The notes: generated by a model not told the origin, from the letters alone. A stretch of DNA of 64,000 nucleotides from JACMLD01 sp039919885 (GCA_039919885.1 JBDSEV010000002.1:96677-160676), one strand, 5' to 3'. Numbered from the stretch's first letter, positions 37,646 to 46,581 are shown. Made by a program: numbers and translations.

Positions 37646-38536
37646 TTAATTATTTACAGAATTTAATTTTGCACCATGTTGTTCCAGGTACCGCTGCAAT
37701 TCTTCATCAGGTATATCGGCCAGCAAATCTTTTATATCTTCCTCGTCTACCGTGTGGTCATCAATGGTAGTTATATCTGCCACTGAAACCGTATTGGCGT
37801 TTAAGAAACCCTCTATTTCCTGGTCCGGTATGGCCGCCACCCTTGCTGAATCCCATGGGGCAGATTTGGAAGCCGCGACGCTGTGAAGCATGTCGGGCCT
37901 GGTGGAAATGACATAACCCGTAACAACGATAATGCCTGTAACCACGGCCGCAGCTGCATAGCGCATTGCTTTTTTGCCAAAGCCAAATGAAAGCAATTTG
38001 CCGGTTGGTTGTTCCGTTACCTTACTTACAATAGTAGCAGGGTTGTTTTCAAAATAGCCCGCAGGTACTTCATACACCCGTTTTTCTTTAAGCCCCTGCA
38101 TCATCGGTGATACATCCGCTTCATCCGCGTTTACAATCGCTACTTCCTGTACACCGGTCATTATGCTGGCGGATAAATCACTGAAATAACCTTCTGGCGC
38201 GGTAAACGGACTTTTTTTGTCCATTTTACTCAGCAATGGTGATAGTAGGGCCAGTTCATCTCCCGCATTTTCGGTTTCCTGGGCTTTGATTCGGATTAGC
38301 AGCCTGTCGGCGAATCCTTCAAAATAGCCCTCCGGCGTATCAAAAACAACTGATTTGGAAATGTTGAGCACCGGATCTACACCGGCTTTTTCTTCCAGCG
38401 CAATCCGCAGTACCAGCTGCACCGCAAAATCTTCCAGGTAACCCGGTGGAAGCGCATAGGGCGTTTGATTGCCAATGGCGGCTACAAAAGGACTCAGATC
38501 CTTTAATTCACGATATGTAGCAGTGTTATTTTTCAT
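37646..38536 (-). CDS. Membrane protein with four PxGYF repeats (likely anti-sigma component)
   Basis: This is a 296-residue protein with one membrane helix (AMRYAAAAVVTGIIVVTGYV, about 188-207). The N-terminal, presumably cytoplasmic, part has four copies of a short motif: YALPPGYLEDFAVQLVLRI, VFDTPEGYFEGFADRLLIRI, FTAPEGYFSDLSASIMTGV and YEVPAGYFENNPATIVSKV. The C-terminus is acidic (DDHTVDEEDIKDLLADIPDE). It lies 36 bp after the ECF sigma gene, the usual place for an anti-sigma factor, but it has no zinc-binding HxxxCxxC. I cannot tell which part might bind the sigma factor. Confidence 0.65.
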   Translation of the reverse strand: MKNNTATYRELKDLSPFVAAIGNQTPYALPPGYLEDFAVQLVLRIALEEKAGVDPVLNISKSVVFDTPEGYFEGFADRLLIRIKAQETENAGDELALLSPLLSKMDKKSPFTAPEGYFSDLSASIMTGVQEVAIVNADEADVSPMMQGLKEKRVYEVPAGYFENNPATIVSKVTEQPTGKLLSFGFGKKAMRYAAAAVVTGIIVVTGYVISTRPDMLHSVAASKSAPWDSARVAAIPDQEIEGFLNANTVSVADITTIDDHTVDEEDIKDLLADIPDEELQRYLEQHGAKLNSVNN

Positions 38537-38572
38537 TATTCAACAACTAAGACGAAGACAGTTCAGCAAAGT

Positions 38573-39124
38573 TTAATGATTTAATATAAAATCTTCAATT
38601 TTTTTAACGGCATGGTGATAACTCGCCTTGAGTGCTCCTTCGCTGGTTTCCAGCACTTTACTCATTTGTTCATAGGGCATTTCATCATAATAGCGCAAGT
38701 TAAAAACTATCCGTTGTTTCTCCGGCAGCTGTTGCATGGCGAGTTGTAATTTCCACTCCAGTTTGTTGGGGTCAAAGTGTTTGTCTGCTTTGATGGTATT
38801 ACTCAGGCCCGTCTCCACATCGCCCAGCGATACGGTGGATTTTCTTTTTTTCTGTTCAAGGAAAGTGAGGCATTCATTGGTGCCAATGCGGTACAACCAG
38901 GTGTACAACTGGCTGTCTTCCCTGAAGTTTCCAAGGCCATTCCATACCCGTATGAACACGTTTTGTAAAACATCATTGGCATCTTCATGCTCTACCACCA
39001 TCCGGCGCAGGTGCCAGTATAGTTTTTCCTGGTACTTTTTAACGATAGCAGTAAATGCTTTTTCTTTAGTTGAAGGATTCCGGAATTCCAACAGCAATTC
39101 CGCGTCCTGCATTACAACTGCCAT
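38573..39124 (-). CDS. ECF-family RNA polymerase sigma factor
   Basis: This is a 183-residue sigma-70 family protein of the ECF type. Region 2 is EHEDANDVLQNVFIRVWNGL, then GNFREDSQLYTWLYRIGTNE, which binds the -10 element and core enzyme. Region 4 is LQLAMQQLPEKQRIVFNLRY, then YDEMPYEQMSKVLETSEGAL, with its helix-turn-helix. A start at 39112 (MQDAELL) is also possible. It heads a three-gene operon that ends at a hairpin, and it probably drives expression of its own operon. Confidence 0.93.
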   Translation of the reverse strand: MAVVMQDAELLLEFRNPSTKEKAFTAIVKKYQEKLYWHLRRMVVEHEDANDVLQNVFIRVWNGLGNFREDSQLYTWLYRIGTNECLTFLEQKKRKSTVSLGDVETGLSNTIKADKHFDPNKLEWKLQLAMQQLPEKQRIVFNLRYYDEMPYEQMSKVLETSEGALKASYHHAVKKIEDFILNH

Positions 39125-39297
39125 AGGTTAGTTATTTTTTTCGCAATATTATTTGACCCAATTTTGGGCAATGGTTTAACGCACCAACCGTAATAATATG
39201 ATAAGCCGCACCGTATTCACCCGTTTTTGAATCGGGCAACCCTATCAATAACAAATTCTTCACCAATATACAAAAGGGCCGCAACAACGCACAAAAA

Positions 39298-39325
39298 AGC
39301 CCTCCGGCATTGAGACAGGAGGGCT
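39298..39325 (-). terminator. Intrinsic terminator of the transketolase gene
   Basis: AGCCCTCC pairs perfectly with GGAGGGCT across a 12-base loop. On the minus strand a T-run follows. It lies 20 bp beyond the stop. Confidence 0.8.
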
Positions 39326-39344
39326 GTTAAAAATATATGTAAGG

Positions 39345-40307
39345 TTATGCTTTTTTCCGCGCCATCACTTTTTCAGCCGCTGCAATAATATGTTCTGCGG
39401 TAAGACCATATTTTTCCAGTAACTGGGTAGGGGTGCCGCTTTCACCAAAGGTGTCGTTGGTACCTACATATTCAATGGGTATCGGCAGATTCTTAGCAGC
39501 TGTCTGCGCCACACCATCGCCCAAACCGCCAATGATATTGTGTTCTTCTACTGTTACGGCGCACCTGGTTTTTGTGATCGATTTGATGATGGCTTCCGTA
39601 TCCAGCGGTTTTATTGTATGGATATTGATCACTTCCACGCTAATACCTTTTGCTTCCAGGGCTGCACCGGCTTCGATGGCTTTCCATACCATGTGACCGC
39701 AAGCGAATATGCTTACATCGGTACCTTCAGAAAAAACTTGCGCCTTACCTATTTCAAAAGGCAGATCTGCAGTAAAAATGGGCCAAACAGGGCGTCCAAA
39801 ACGCAGGTATACCGGGCCTTCATAGTCTGCAATGGCTTTGGTAGCTGCTTTTGTTTGTGCATAATCACAGGGAACGATTACCGTCATGCCTGGCAGCATT
39901 TTCATCATACCAATATCTTCTAAAATCTGGTGGGTAGCACCGTCTTCACCCAGGGTAAGACCAGCATGAGAGGCGCATATTTTTACATTTTTACCGGAAT
40001 ATGCAACCGACTGTCGGATCTGGTCGTATACGCGACCAGTAGAAAAATTGGCGAATGTAGTGGTATATGGAATTTTACCGCCGATGGTTAACCCTGCCGC
40101 AATGCTTATCATATTGGCTTCAGCAATTCCGCACTGCACGAATCTTTCCGGAAATTCTTTGATAAACTGGTTCAGTTTCATAGAACCGAGCAAATCTGCT
40201 GTTAATGCAACAATGTTGGGGTTGCTTCTTGCTGCTTCTGCTATACCATCACCGAAACCGCTGCGGGTATCTTTCTGACCGGTAGGTTTAATATCTTTTA
40301 GTGCCAT
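39345..40307 (-). CDS. Transketolase, C-terminal subunit
   Basis: This 320-residue protein corresponds to the second half of transketolase (pyrimidine-binding and C-terminal domains) of the pentose phosphate pathway. Signs are RSGFGDGIAEAARSNPNIVA, the catalytic Glu region VQCGIAEANMISIAAGL, YTTTFANFSTGRVYDQIRQS and TVEEHNIIGGLGDGVAQTAA. The N-terminal thiamine-pyrophosphate domain, normally a separate adjacent gene in split transketolases, is not next to it: upstream on the same strand is galE. The enzyme needs a partner encoded elsewhere. Confidence 0.92.
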   Translation of the reverse strand: MALKDIKPTGQKDTRSGFGDGIAEAARSNPNIVALTADLLGSMKLNQFIKEFPERFVQCGIAEANMISIAAGLTIGGKIPYTTTFANFSTGRVYDQIRQSVAYSGKNVKICASHAGLTLGEDGATHQILEDIGMMKMLPGMTVIVPCDYAQTKAATKAIADYEGPVYLRFGRPVWPIFTADLPFEIGKAQVFSEGTDVSIFACGHMVWKAIEAGAALEAKGISVEVINIHTIKPLDTEAIIKSITKTRCAVTVEEHNIIGGLGDGVAQTAAKNLPIPIEYVGTNDTFGESGTPTQLLEKYGLTAEHIIAAAEKVMARKKA

Positions 40308-40507
40308 TATACTAGTATTTAATGCCGCAAAGTAAGGAAGAAGTTGGCAGTTTTAGAGAATGAATTTTTAAGACAGGCATAAGTTACTTGTCCCAAGGAG
40401 CAGGGTCAGCCCGAAGCTTTTATTTGGATGCGTGGCAGACCCAGGTAAACGGAAAAGAATTGGTGTGCGCAGACCTTATCTATTACGGCTTTGAATCTTA
40501 ATCCGCT

Positions 40508-41563
40508 TTAATTGAGCCCGGCGTTCTGCTTACTGTAAAGTTTGGCATCGGTTTTTAGCCGTTGCTCCCACTTCCAGGCGGTGAGCATCATATCTTCCAA
40601 TGAATATTTTATCTGCCATTTTAATTGGGTAACGGCCAGTTCGTTGTTGGCGTAAATGGCAATTACGTCGCCCGGACGGCGGGGCGCGATAATGTAATTC
40701 AACTTAACACCGCTTACCTTTTCAAAGCTGTTAATGGCTTCCAGCACGGTAACGCCATTGCCGGTACCAAGATTAAATACCTCACAGTTTTTATCGCTCC
40801 GACCTTCAATCAGGTACTGCAAAGACAGCGTATGTGCGTGTGCGATATCGCAAACATGTATAAAATCGCGCAGGCAGGATCCGTCGCGGGTAGGGTAGTC
40901 GTCACCAAACACTTTCATTTGCGGCAATTTGCCCACTGCTGTCTGCGTGATCGCCGGTACCAGGTTAGCGGGTTTGCCAATGGGCAGTTCGCCTATCTGG
41001 ATAGTAGGATGGGCACCTACCGGATTGAAATAGCGCAATAAGATGGACTGCACTTCATTTACCTTGGAAAATTCGTTGATGATTTGTTCCCCCATTTGTT
41101 TGGTATAGCCATAGGGTGATTCAGCCGGCTTAGGGGGCGTTTTTTCGGTAACCGGAATTACATCCGGGTTGCCGTATACCGTGCAGGAAGAGGAAAAAAC
41201 AAAATGAGGTATTTTAAATTCGTGTACGCATTTCAGCAGGTTGATGAGCGATACCACGTTATTTTCAAAGTACATGAGTGGTTCTGCAACCGATTCGCCC
41301 ACAGCCTTGTATGCCGCGAAATGAATAATACCGGAAATATCATCGTTTTCCTGGAAAATAGCGAATGTGTCGTCATAATTACAAAGGTCAACTTTATAAT
41401 TTTTCACCTTTTTACCGGTAATTTTTTCGACGCCTTCCAGAATACGTGCGGAAGAGCGGGAGTTGTTGTCTACAGAAATAACGTCGAAGCCGTTTTCTAG
41501 TAAATCAACCAGGGTATGCGACCCAATATAGCCGCAGCCGCCTGTAACAAGTATTTTTTTCAT
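40508..41563 (-). CDS. galE: UDP-glucose 4-epimerase
   Basis: This 351-residue extended short-chain dehydrogenase interconverts UDP-glucose and UDP-galactose for surface glycan synthesis. The Rossmann motif is VTGGCGYIGSHTLVDLLENG. The catalytic pair is FSSSCTVYG and SPYGYTKQMGEQI (YxxxK), and RYFNPVGAHPTIQIGE and DGSCLRDFIHVCDIAHAH are GalE-specific. Length and start are normal. rfbA, another sugar-nucleotide gene, lies just beyond on the same strand. Confidence 0.95.
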   Translation of the reverse strand: MKKILVTGGCGYIGSHTLVDLLENGFDVISVDNNSRSSARILEGVEKITGKKVKNYKVDLCNYDDTFAIFQENDDISGIIHFAAYKAVGESVAEPLMYFENNVVSLINLLKCVHEFKIPHFVFSSSCTVYGNPDVIPVTEKTPPKPAESPYGYTKQMGEQIINEFSKVNEVQSILLRYFNPVGAHPTIQIGELPIGKPANLVPAITQTAVGKLPQMKVFGDDYPTRDGSCLRDFIHVCDIAHAHTLSLQYLIEGRSDKNCEVFNLGTGNGVTVLEAINSFEKVSGVKLNYIIAPRRPGDVIAIYANNELAVTQLKWQIKYSLEDMMLTAWKWEQRLKTDAKLYSKQNAGLN

Positions 41564-41737
41564 CTTTTTTTGTTGAAAGTTGGTGCAAGATGTAAACTAT
41601 TTAGCCTATTTCCAAATTAACCGTTTCGGAGGGATGGAACGCAGGTGGCCAGGATGGTTATGGTTTGAATGTTTGGGTCGCGACTGACAGATATTTAAAG
41701 CAGAAAAATCCTACTTTATCCTGAAAATCATAAAAAT

Positions 41738-41749
41738 CTGCGTTCCATC
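41738..41749. repeat. Right arm of a 12-bp inverted repeat; degenerate interspersed repeat
   Basis: CTGCGTTCCATC at 41738-41749 is the exact inverse of GATGGAACGCAG at 41633-41644. The bases just before it (ATCATAAAAATCTGCGT) recur in altered form at about 56024-56040 (ATCATAAAAGTCTGCGT). I take this for a decayed short repeat family of intergenic DNA. Confidence 0.45.
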
Positions 41750-41754
41750 ACGGG

Positions 41755-42612
41755 TTAAACCAGGTTGATGAGGTATTGGCCATACCCGCTCTTGAGTAAT
41801 GGCTGGGCTAGTGTTACCAGCTGCTCCTTGGATATGAATCCTTTTCTCCACGCGATTTCTTCGATACACGCAATTTTTATTCCTTGTCGTTGCTCAATTA
41901 CCTGCACAAACATCGACGCCTGCATGAGCGAGTCAAAAGTGCCTGTATCAAGCCATGCTGTGCCACGGTCCAGGATAGATACTTTTAATTTTCCCTGCCG
42001 GAGGTATTCTTTATTTACGTCGGTTATTTCATATTCTCCCCGCGGACTGGGTTGCAGGTCCCGCGCTATTTTTACTACATTGTTGTCATAGAAATAAAGA
42101 CCGGGTACTGCATAACTACTTTTAGGTTCTGCGGGTTTTTCTTCAATGGATATGGCCTTCATCTGCTCGTCAAATTCTACTACCCCGTAGCGCTCGGGAT
42201 CACTTACATGGTAGGCGTATACAATGCCGCCATCCGGGTTGTTGTTTGCCTGCAGCGTTTTACCCAGTCCGGCACCATAAAAAATATTATCACCCAGTAC
42301 CAGTGCTACGCTGTCATCACCAATAAATTTTTCGCCAATCACAAACGCCTGTGCAAGCCCGTTGGGCAGGGGCTGTTCCGCGTAAGAAAATTTAAGGCCG
42401 AGGGATGTGCCGTCGCCGAATAATTTTTTGAATAAAGGCAGATCGTGCGGGGTAGAAATAATAAGTATGTCGCTGATACCTGCCAGCATCAGCGTGGACA
42501 GCGGGTAATAGATCATCGGCTTATCGTAAACGGGCATAATCTGCTTGCTGATGGCAAAAGTAATTGGATGTAAACGTGTGCCGGATCCGCCTGCAAGTAT
42601 GATTCCCTTCAT
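41755..42612 (-). CDS. rfbA: Glucose-1-phosphate thymidylyltransferase
   Basis: This 285-residue nucleotidyltransferase makes dTDP-glucose, the first step toward dTDP-rhamnose. The nucleotide-binding start is MKGIILAGGSGTRLHPITFA and the sugar-binding parts are DKPMIYYPLSTLMLAGI, LVLGDNIFYG and EEKPAEPKSSYAVPGLYFYD. Family length is normal. rfbB, rfbC and rfbD are not in the window. Confidence 0.95.
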   Translation of the reverse strand: MKGIILAGGSGTRLHPITFAISKQIMPVYDKPMIYYPLSTLMLAGISDILIISTPHDLPLFKKLFGDGTSLGLKFSYAEQPLPNGLAQAFVIGEKFIGDDSVALVLGDNIFYGAGLGKTLQANNNPDGGIVYAYHVSDPERYGVVEFDEQMKAISIEEKPAEPKSSYAVPGLYFYDNNVVKIARDLQPSPRGEYEITDVNKEYLRQGKLKVSILDRGTAWLDTGTFDSLMQASMFVQVIEQRQGIKIACIEEIAWRKGFISKEQLVTLAQPLLKSGYGQYLINLV

Positions 42613-42900
42613 ATAATATAATGTTTAAGCCCCAGGTTATTAGTTGTTAACAAAAGACAAGATAGATAAGATAATGGAAAATAAAAGAATTTAGTATGGA
42701 GTTTTTGGCTTTTTAAAAACGGGCTGGCAGCAAAGGCAAATGGCCGGAAATACGCAAAGGTTTGTAAAAATTAAGGTGCAGCTGCGGGCGCTCAACTATC
42801 GGTATAATGCGCGATGCTGCGTTTGCAGCGAGGGTGCGTGCCCATGATGCGCAAACTAGTGATTCGTTTTAACTTGCGCAGCTGTGGCCACTTGAAAAAA
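42613..42900. other. Intergenic region
   Basis: This 288-bp stretch lies between rfbA and the phosphate transporter gene. I see no ORF, RNA gene or terminator-grade hairpin; a few short partial dyads (GCGCGATGCTGCG...) are not convincing. Confidence 0.35.
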
Positions 42901-43938
42901 CTAAATGAAGATTTTGAGAATATAATATACAATGGCAGCCAGTGCCGCACTTACCGGAATGGTAAGTATCCAAGCCCATAATAAATTAATGGTTACGCCC
43001 CAGCGAACGGCGGATAATCTTTTTGTGGCGCCCACGCCAATAATAGAACCCGTGATGGTATGCGTAGTACTTACGGGTATGCCAAAATGTTCAGTCATGT
43101 ACAATGTAATGGCGCCGGCGGTTTCTGCTGCCACCCCTTCCAGCGGGGTTACTTTTGTAATGCGCGTGCCCATTGTTTTGATGATTTTCCATCCACCGCT
43201 CATTGTTCCCAGGCCGATTGCGGTAAAACTGGCCAGCGGCACCCACCAGTATTCTGTTACAAATTCGGTGAAACTCATATCACGCCCCTGTGTTTTCTGG
43301 TAAAAAATCATAGCAGCGCCAATGATGCCCATAACTTTTTGTGCATCATTGCCACCGTGGCCCAGGCTGAACAAACCAGAAGACACGAGCTGCAGTCTTC
43401 TGAACCAGCTGTCTGCCTTGTACGGGTTTGCCCGCCGGCAGATATTTACTATCAGCAGTGTTAATATAAAAGCGATCACCATTCCAATAAGTGGTGCCGC
43501 AAAAATGAAGAGAAAGGTGGGAATAACTTTTCCATAGTTTACCACGGAGTGACCGGCATCTGATAAACCTTTTGCATGCGCAATGGCTGCGCCAATAAAA
43601 CCACCCATCAGGGTATGGGAAGAAGAGGACGGTATGCCAAACCACCAGGTAAACAGGTTCCAGATAATAGCAGCGATAATGCCCGCAAAAATAACTTCCA
43701 GCGTTACAAACTCAGGGTTTACCCACTTGGCTACTGTGTTGCCGATAGCAAATTCGCCGTAGATATATTTCGAAACAAAAAAGGCTGCAAAATTAAAGAA
43801 GGCTGCCCATAGCACAGCCTGGAAGGGCGTCAGTACTTTGGTGGAAACAATGGTAGCGATAGAATTGGCAGCATCATGAAACCCGTTAATATAATCAAAA
43901 ATCAGTGCAAGTATGATGATGATAACAAGAAAAGTCAT
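42901..43938 (-). CDS. pit: Pit-type inorganic phosphate transporter
   Basis: This 345-residue inner-membrane low-affinity phosphate importer has about ten hydrophobic segments. The paired family signatures are FDYINGFHDAANSIATIVST at the N-terminus, GHGGNDAQKVMGIIGAAMI in the middle, and PVSTTHTITGSIIGVGATKR near the C-terminus. Its partner, a DUF47/PhoU-like protein, is encoded 105 bp upstream. The two genes share a divergent promoter region with a phosphate-selective-type porin. Confidence 0.93.
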   Translation of the reverse strand: MTFLVIIIILALIFDYINGFHDAANSIATIVSTKVLTPFQAVLWAAFFNFAAFFVSKYIYGEFAIGNTVAKWVNPEFVTLEVIFAGIIAAIIWNLFTWWFGIPSSSSHTLMGGFIGAAIAHAKGLSDAGHSVVNYGKVIPTFLFIFAAPLIGMVIAFILTLLIVNICRRANPYKADSWFRRLQLVSSGLFSLGHGGNDAQKVMGIIGAAMIFYQKTQGRDMSFTEFVTEYWWVPLASFTAIGLGTMSGGWKIIKTMGTRITKVTPLEGVAAETAGAITLYMTEHFGIPVSTTHTITGSIIGVGATKRLSAVRWGVTINLLWAWILTIPVSAALAAIVYYILKIFI

Positions 43939-44043
43939 GGCAGAAAAATGTGGTAGTTTGAGTGTGTGGAAATGCGAAAATAATGTAGTGCGGAGGCCGT
44001 TTCATTTTTACATTCCACGCATGCACCACATTTTTACATTTGC

Positions 44044-44688
44044 TTACGCGTATTTAATAATGATAGATTCAATAACATTCGCTGCATCCTCACATTTGTC
44101 AGTAACTATTTCCATTACCTGGTAGATTTCTCTTTTTTTAATTACTTCTTTGGCATCTGGTTCCGTTTCAAATAAACGGTCGATGCTCAGGTCAAAAATA
44201 TCGTCGGCCTGGTTCTCGATGCTGTTTACTTTTACCAGTGCGTCTGTAATCTGCCGCATGTTTTTCATATCGCGTAACTCCACCACGGCATTTTTTATTT
44301 GTTCAGCGGCCTGTTCAATAAGATCAGCCATTTTTTGAATGCCCTGGTCATTGGGATTGACTTTATAAAAATTGATTTTTTTGGCAGAAGAATAAATATA
44401 GTCGGCGATATCGTCCAGTGCGGATGCCAGGTAGTGAATGTCTTCCCGGTCAAATGGGGTAATAAAATTTCGGCCAAGTTCTGTAAAAATGCGATGGGTA
44501 AAATCATCATTCACATGTTCCAAATCTTCCATTTTGGAGATGAGGGCTGCGCGTTTGTCGAAATCAGGTTCGGCTACTACGTCTTTCATTAGTCTGCCCA
44601 TTTGTGCTACGGTAGCAGCGACATCCTCAAACAGGGAATAAAAGACCCTGTCTTTCGGCATAAATATTTTTAAAAATGAATTCGCCAT
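44044..44688 (-). CDS. DUF47 / PhoU-like Pit accessory protein
   Basis: This 214-residue all-alpha protein is of the DUF47 family, which is related to PhoU and usually encoded next to Pit transporters. Features are FLKIFMPKDRVFYSLFEDVA, LEHVNDDFTHRIFTELGRNF and ITPFDREDIHYLASALDDIA (ExxD/DDxxD-type metal-binding residues), with the second helical repeat at SIENQADDIFDLSIDRLFET. It is thought to gate or regulate the transporter. It is the first gene of the Pit operon. Confidence 0.92.
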   Translation of the reverse strand: MANSFLKIFMPKDRVFYSLFEDVAATVAQMGRLMKDVVAEPDFDKRAALISKMEDLEHVNDDFTHRIFTELGRNFITPFDREDIHYLASALDDIADYIYSSAKKINFYKVNPNDQGIQKMADLIEQAAEQIKNAVVELRDMKNMRQITDALVKVNSIENQADDIFDLSIDRLFETEPDAKEVIKKREIYQVMEIVTDKCEDAANVIESIIIKYA

Positions 44689-44704
44689 ACGCTACAATTT
44701 GGGG

Positions 44705-44712
44705 CAAAAATA
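44705..44712 (-). promoter_or_regulatory. -7 box of the DUF47-Pit operon
   Basis: On the minus strand this reads TATTTTTG, matching TAnnTTTG. The end of the central repeat block (TTTACA at 44729-44734) lies 16 bp upstream of it, where the -33 box would be. The DUF47 start is about 16 bases downstream. Confidence 0.55.
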
Positions 44713-44728
44713 GCCAGTTTGCCTTGGC

Positions 44729-44765
44729 TTTACAATAATTAATGTTTAGTAATGATTTCTTAACA
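44729..44765. promoter_or_regulatory. Direct-repeat block between the Pit operon and the porin
   Basis: Four similar hexamers stand about one helical turn apart on the plus strand: TTTACA (44729), TTAATG (44739), GTAATG (44749) and TTAACA (44760). The last lies in the 10-mer TTTCTTAACA (44756-44765), which is also found upstream of susC. Layout and spacing resemble PhoB/PhoP boxes, which are 11-bp direct repeats. Each end of the block is 16-17 bp from a -7 box on its own side, so an activator bound here could turn on both operons. Confidence 0.5.
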
Positions 44766-44782
44766 TGGAGCGCGTTTTTCGA

Positions 44783-44790
44783 TATTTTTG
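44783..44790 (+). promoter_or_regulatory. -7 box of the porin gene
   Basis: TATTTTTG matches TAnnTTTG. It lies 17 bp after the last hexamer of the repeat block and 19 bp ahead of the ATG at 44810. This rules against the earlier in-frame ATG at 44765, which would lie upstream of the promoter. Confidence 0.55.
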
Positions 44791-44809
44791 GCCTTTATAC
44801 CACAAAAAA

Positions 44810-46105
44810 ATGGGAAAAAGGGTTTTACTGTTTCTGCTTATGTTTTTTGCAATCCGCCAGGCGGAAGGACAGTTTTTAATGGATATGATTGATACGACGA
44901 AAGACCTGGGGAAAAGTCTTTTTTCAGTGTATAAAAATTACAACCACATCCGTATCAGCGGTTTTATACAGCCGCAGTTTCAGCTGGCCAGTACAAAGGG
45001 GCAAAGCAGCTTTAACGGGGGTGATTTTCCAGCCCATGTAGATAACCGGTTTAGCCTGCGCCGCGGCCGCCTGCGCTTTGATTATGCGCGTTTTAATAAG
45101 CAAAATCAGCCGGGCGTTCAATTTGTTCTGCAGTTCGATGGCACAGAAAGGGGCGTATTCATAAGGGATTTCTGGGGACGGGTTTTTGAACACAAATGGC
45201 AGGTTTTCGCATTTACCGCTGGCATGTTTGCCCGCCCGTTTGGGTACGAGCTTAACCTGGGATCACCGGATCGGGAATCGCCTGAAAGGGGCCGGATGTC
45301 ACAATTACTGATGAAAACAGAGCGTGATTTAGGTATTATGTTTTCTTTTGAACCGCGGAAACCGCTTCATCCGTTGCGGCATTTTAAACTGGACATGGGC
45401 CTTTTCAATGGCCAGGGCGTGAACGCGGCTGCCGATTACGATTCCTACAAAGATTTTATTGCGCGACTATCCGTTAAACCCTACCATCTCGGCAGCAAGT
45501 TTGTGCTGGCTGCGGGCCTTTCTTATTTAAACGGTGGTTTTCTGCAAAACACCAAATACATGAACCGGGTAGCAGAAGGAGGCCTGGTAAAGCGGTTTTT
45601 GCTGGATTCAGCCGCTTCAAATCTGTACACCAGGGCGCCGCGTAAATATGTGGGCGCAGATATTCAGCTAAAGTATAAATCCAACGCGGGATTTACGGAA
45701 TTGCGCGCGGAGTACTGGCAGGGAACACAAACGGCCAGCGCCGGCACGTCTGAAACTCCTGCCAGTCTCCTCAACGAACCCGCTTACATCAGAAAATTCA
45801 ATGGCGCTTTTATCTACCTCCTGCACAATATTTTTAATGCGCAGCACCAATTGTGTATTAAATACGACTGGTACGATCCAAACACCCAAATAAAGGCACA
45901 GGATATTGGCAAACCAGGCACCAACCTTACTGTTACTGACATTAAATACAACACGCTGGGCGGCGGATACAATTACTACATTAATGAAAACCTACGCCTG
46001 TTGCTGTGGTACGAAAAAGTTATTAATGAAACAACCCAACTGGCTGGCTATACGGCCGATCTCAAAGACAATCTCTTTACCTGCCGCCTGCAATTTCGTT
46101 TCTGA
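44810..46105 (+). CDS. Phosphate-selective-type porin (OprO/OprP family)
   Basis: This is a 431-residue outer-membrane beta-barrel. The ATG at 44810 gives a signal peptide (MGKRVLLFLLMFFAIRQAEG, then Q). The barrel begins at ISGFIQPQFQLAS, with FSLRRGRLRFDYARFN and PGVQFVLQFDGTERGVFIRD as typical O/P porin strands, and ends in FTCRLQFRF with terminal Phe. Family members pass phosphate, pyrophosphate or other anions. Sharing a promoter with a phosphate transporter makes phosphate or a phosphonate a likely solute. Confidence 0.88.
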   Translation: MGKRVLLFLLMFFAIRQAEGQFLMDMIDTTKDLGKSLFSVYKNYNHIRISGFIQPQFQLASTKGQSSFNGGDFPAHVDNRFSLRRGRLRFDYARFNKQNQPGVQFVLQFDGTERGVFIRDFWGRVFEHKWQVFAFTAGMFARPFGYELNLGSPDRESPERGRMSQLLMKTERDLGIMFSFEPRKPLHPLRHFKLDMGLFNGQGVNAAADYDSYKDFIARLSVKPYHLGSKFVLAAGLSYLNGGFLQNTKYMNRVAEGGLVKRFLLDSAASNLYTRAPRKYVGADIQLKYKSNAGFTELRAEYWQGTQTASAGTSETPASLLNEPAYIRKFNGAFIYLLHNIFNAQHQLCIKYDWYDPNTQIKAQDIGKPGTNLTVTDIKYNTLGGGYNYYINENLRLLLWYEKVINETTQLAGYTADLKDNLFTCRLQFRF

Positions 46106-46276
46106 ACTTATTGGGTAGTTGCGAGGGCTGCTTTGACGGCGCCTGACCAACGTTGCATTTAAACTGTTAACTAATTGATATTCAGCATTCAAGCAGGGTT
46201 ATAAGCAAAGCTTAACATTCCAGGGACGGTTAATTGCGTACATTTAAGTAATTCATTAACAGTAAAAAATAATTAT

Positions 46277-46525
46277 ATGAGCGACGCAGCAAAACAGCCA
46301 GCTACAAAAAAGATTACAAGAAAGGAAGCGCGGAAGGCTGTATTTGAAAAATTATCAGGTGCAATGGCGGAATATAAAAGCAAGCTGGATAAAAAGAAAT
46401 TTGAAAACAACTTGAAAAAAGCCAGCAAACTTTTTGCCGGCGATTTAATGAAAGCATTCAAAAAAGACCGCAAGAGCAATAGAAAAATAAAGGCTGCCGG
46501 TAAAAAAGAACTTACCGCAAAATAA
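46277..46525 (+). CDS. Lysine-rich small protein
   Basis: This is an 82-residue very basic protein rich in Lys and Ala (KKITRKEARKAVFEKLSGAM, then AEYKSKLDKKKFENNLKKAS). It is predicted all-helical, with no membrane segment or signal. Such proteins are common in Bacteroidota and some bind nucleic acid, but no function can be read from sequence. It has its own terminator 29 bp after the stop and lies between the porin and susC genes. Confidence 0.7.
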   Translation: MSDAAKQPATKKITRKEARKAVFEKLSGAMAEYKSKLDKKKFENNLKKASKLFAGDLMKAFKKDRKSNRKIKAAGKKELTAK

Positions 46526-46553
46526 TTAGACTGCAGTTATTTCAAAAGTGTTT

Positions 46554-46581
46554 AAAAGGCTATCGTTTTCGGTAGCCTTTT
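46554..46581 (+). terminator. Intrinsic terminator of the lysine-rich protein gene
   Basis: AAAAGGCTA pairs with TAGCCTTTT, extended by a T-G and CG pairs to a 12-bp stem with a TTTT loop. A T-rich stretch follows. Confidence 0.75.

Noticed and set aside
44765..44809. Upstream ATG for the porin
   Set aside because: It lies ahead of the -7 box and would spoil the signal peptide that begins at 44810.
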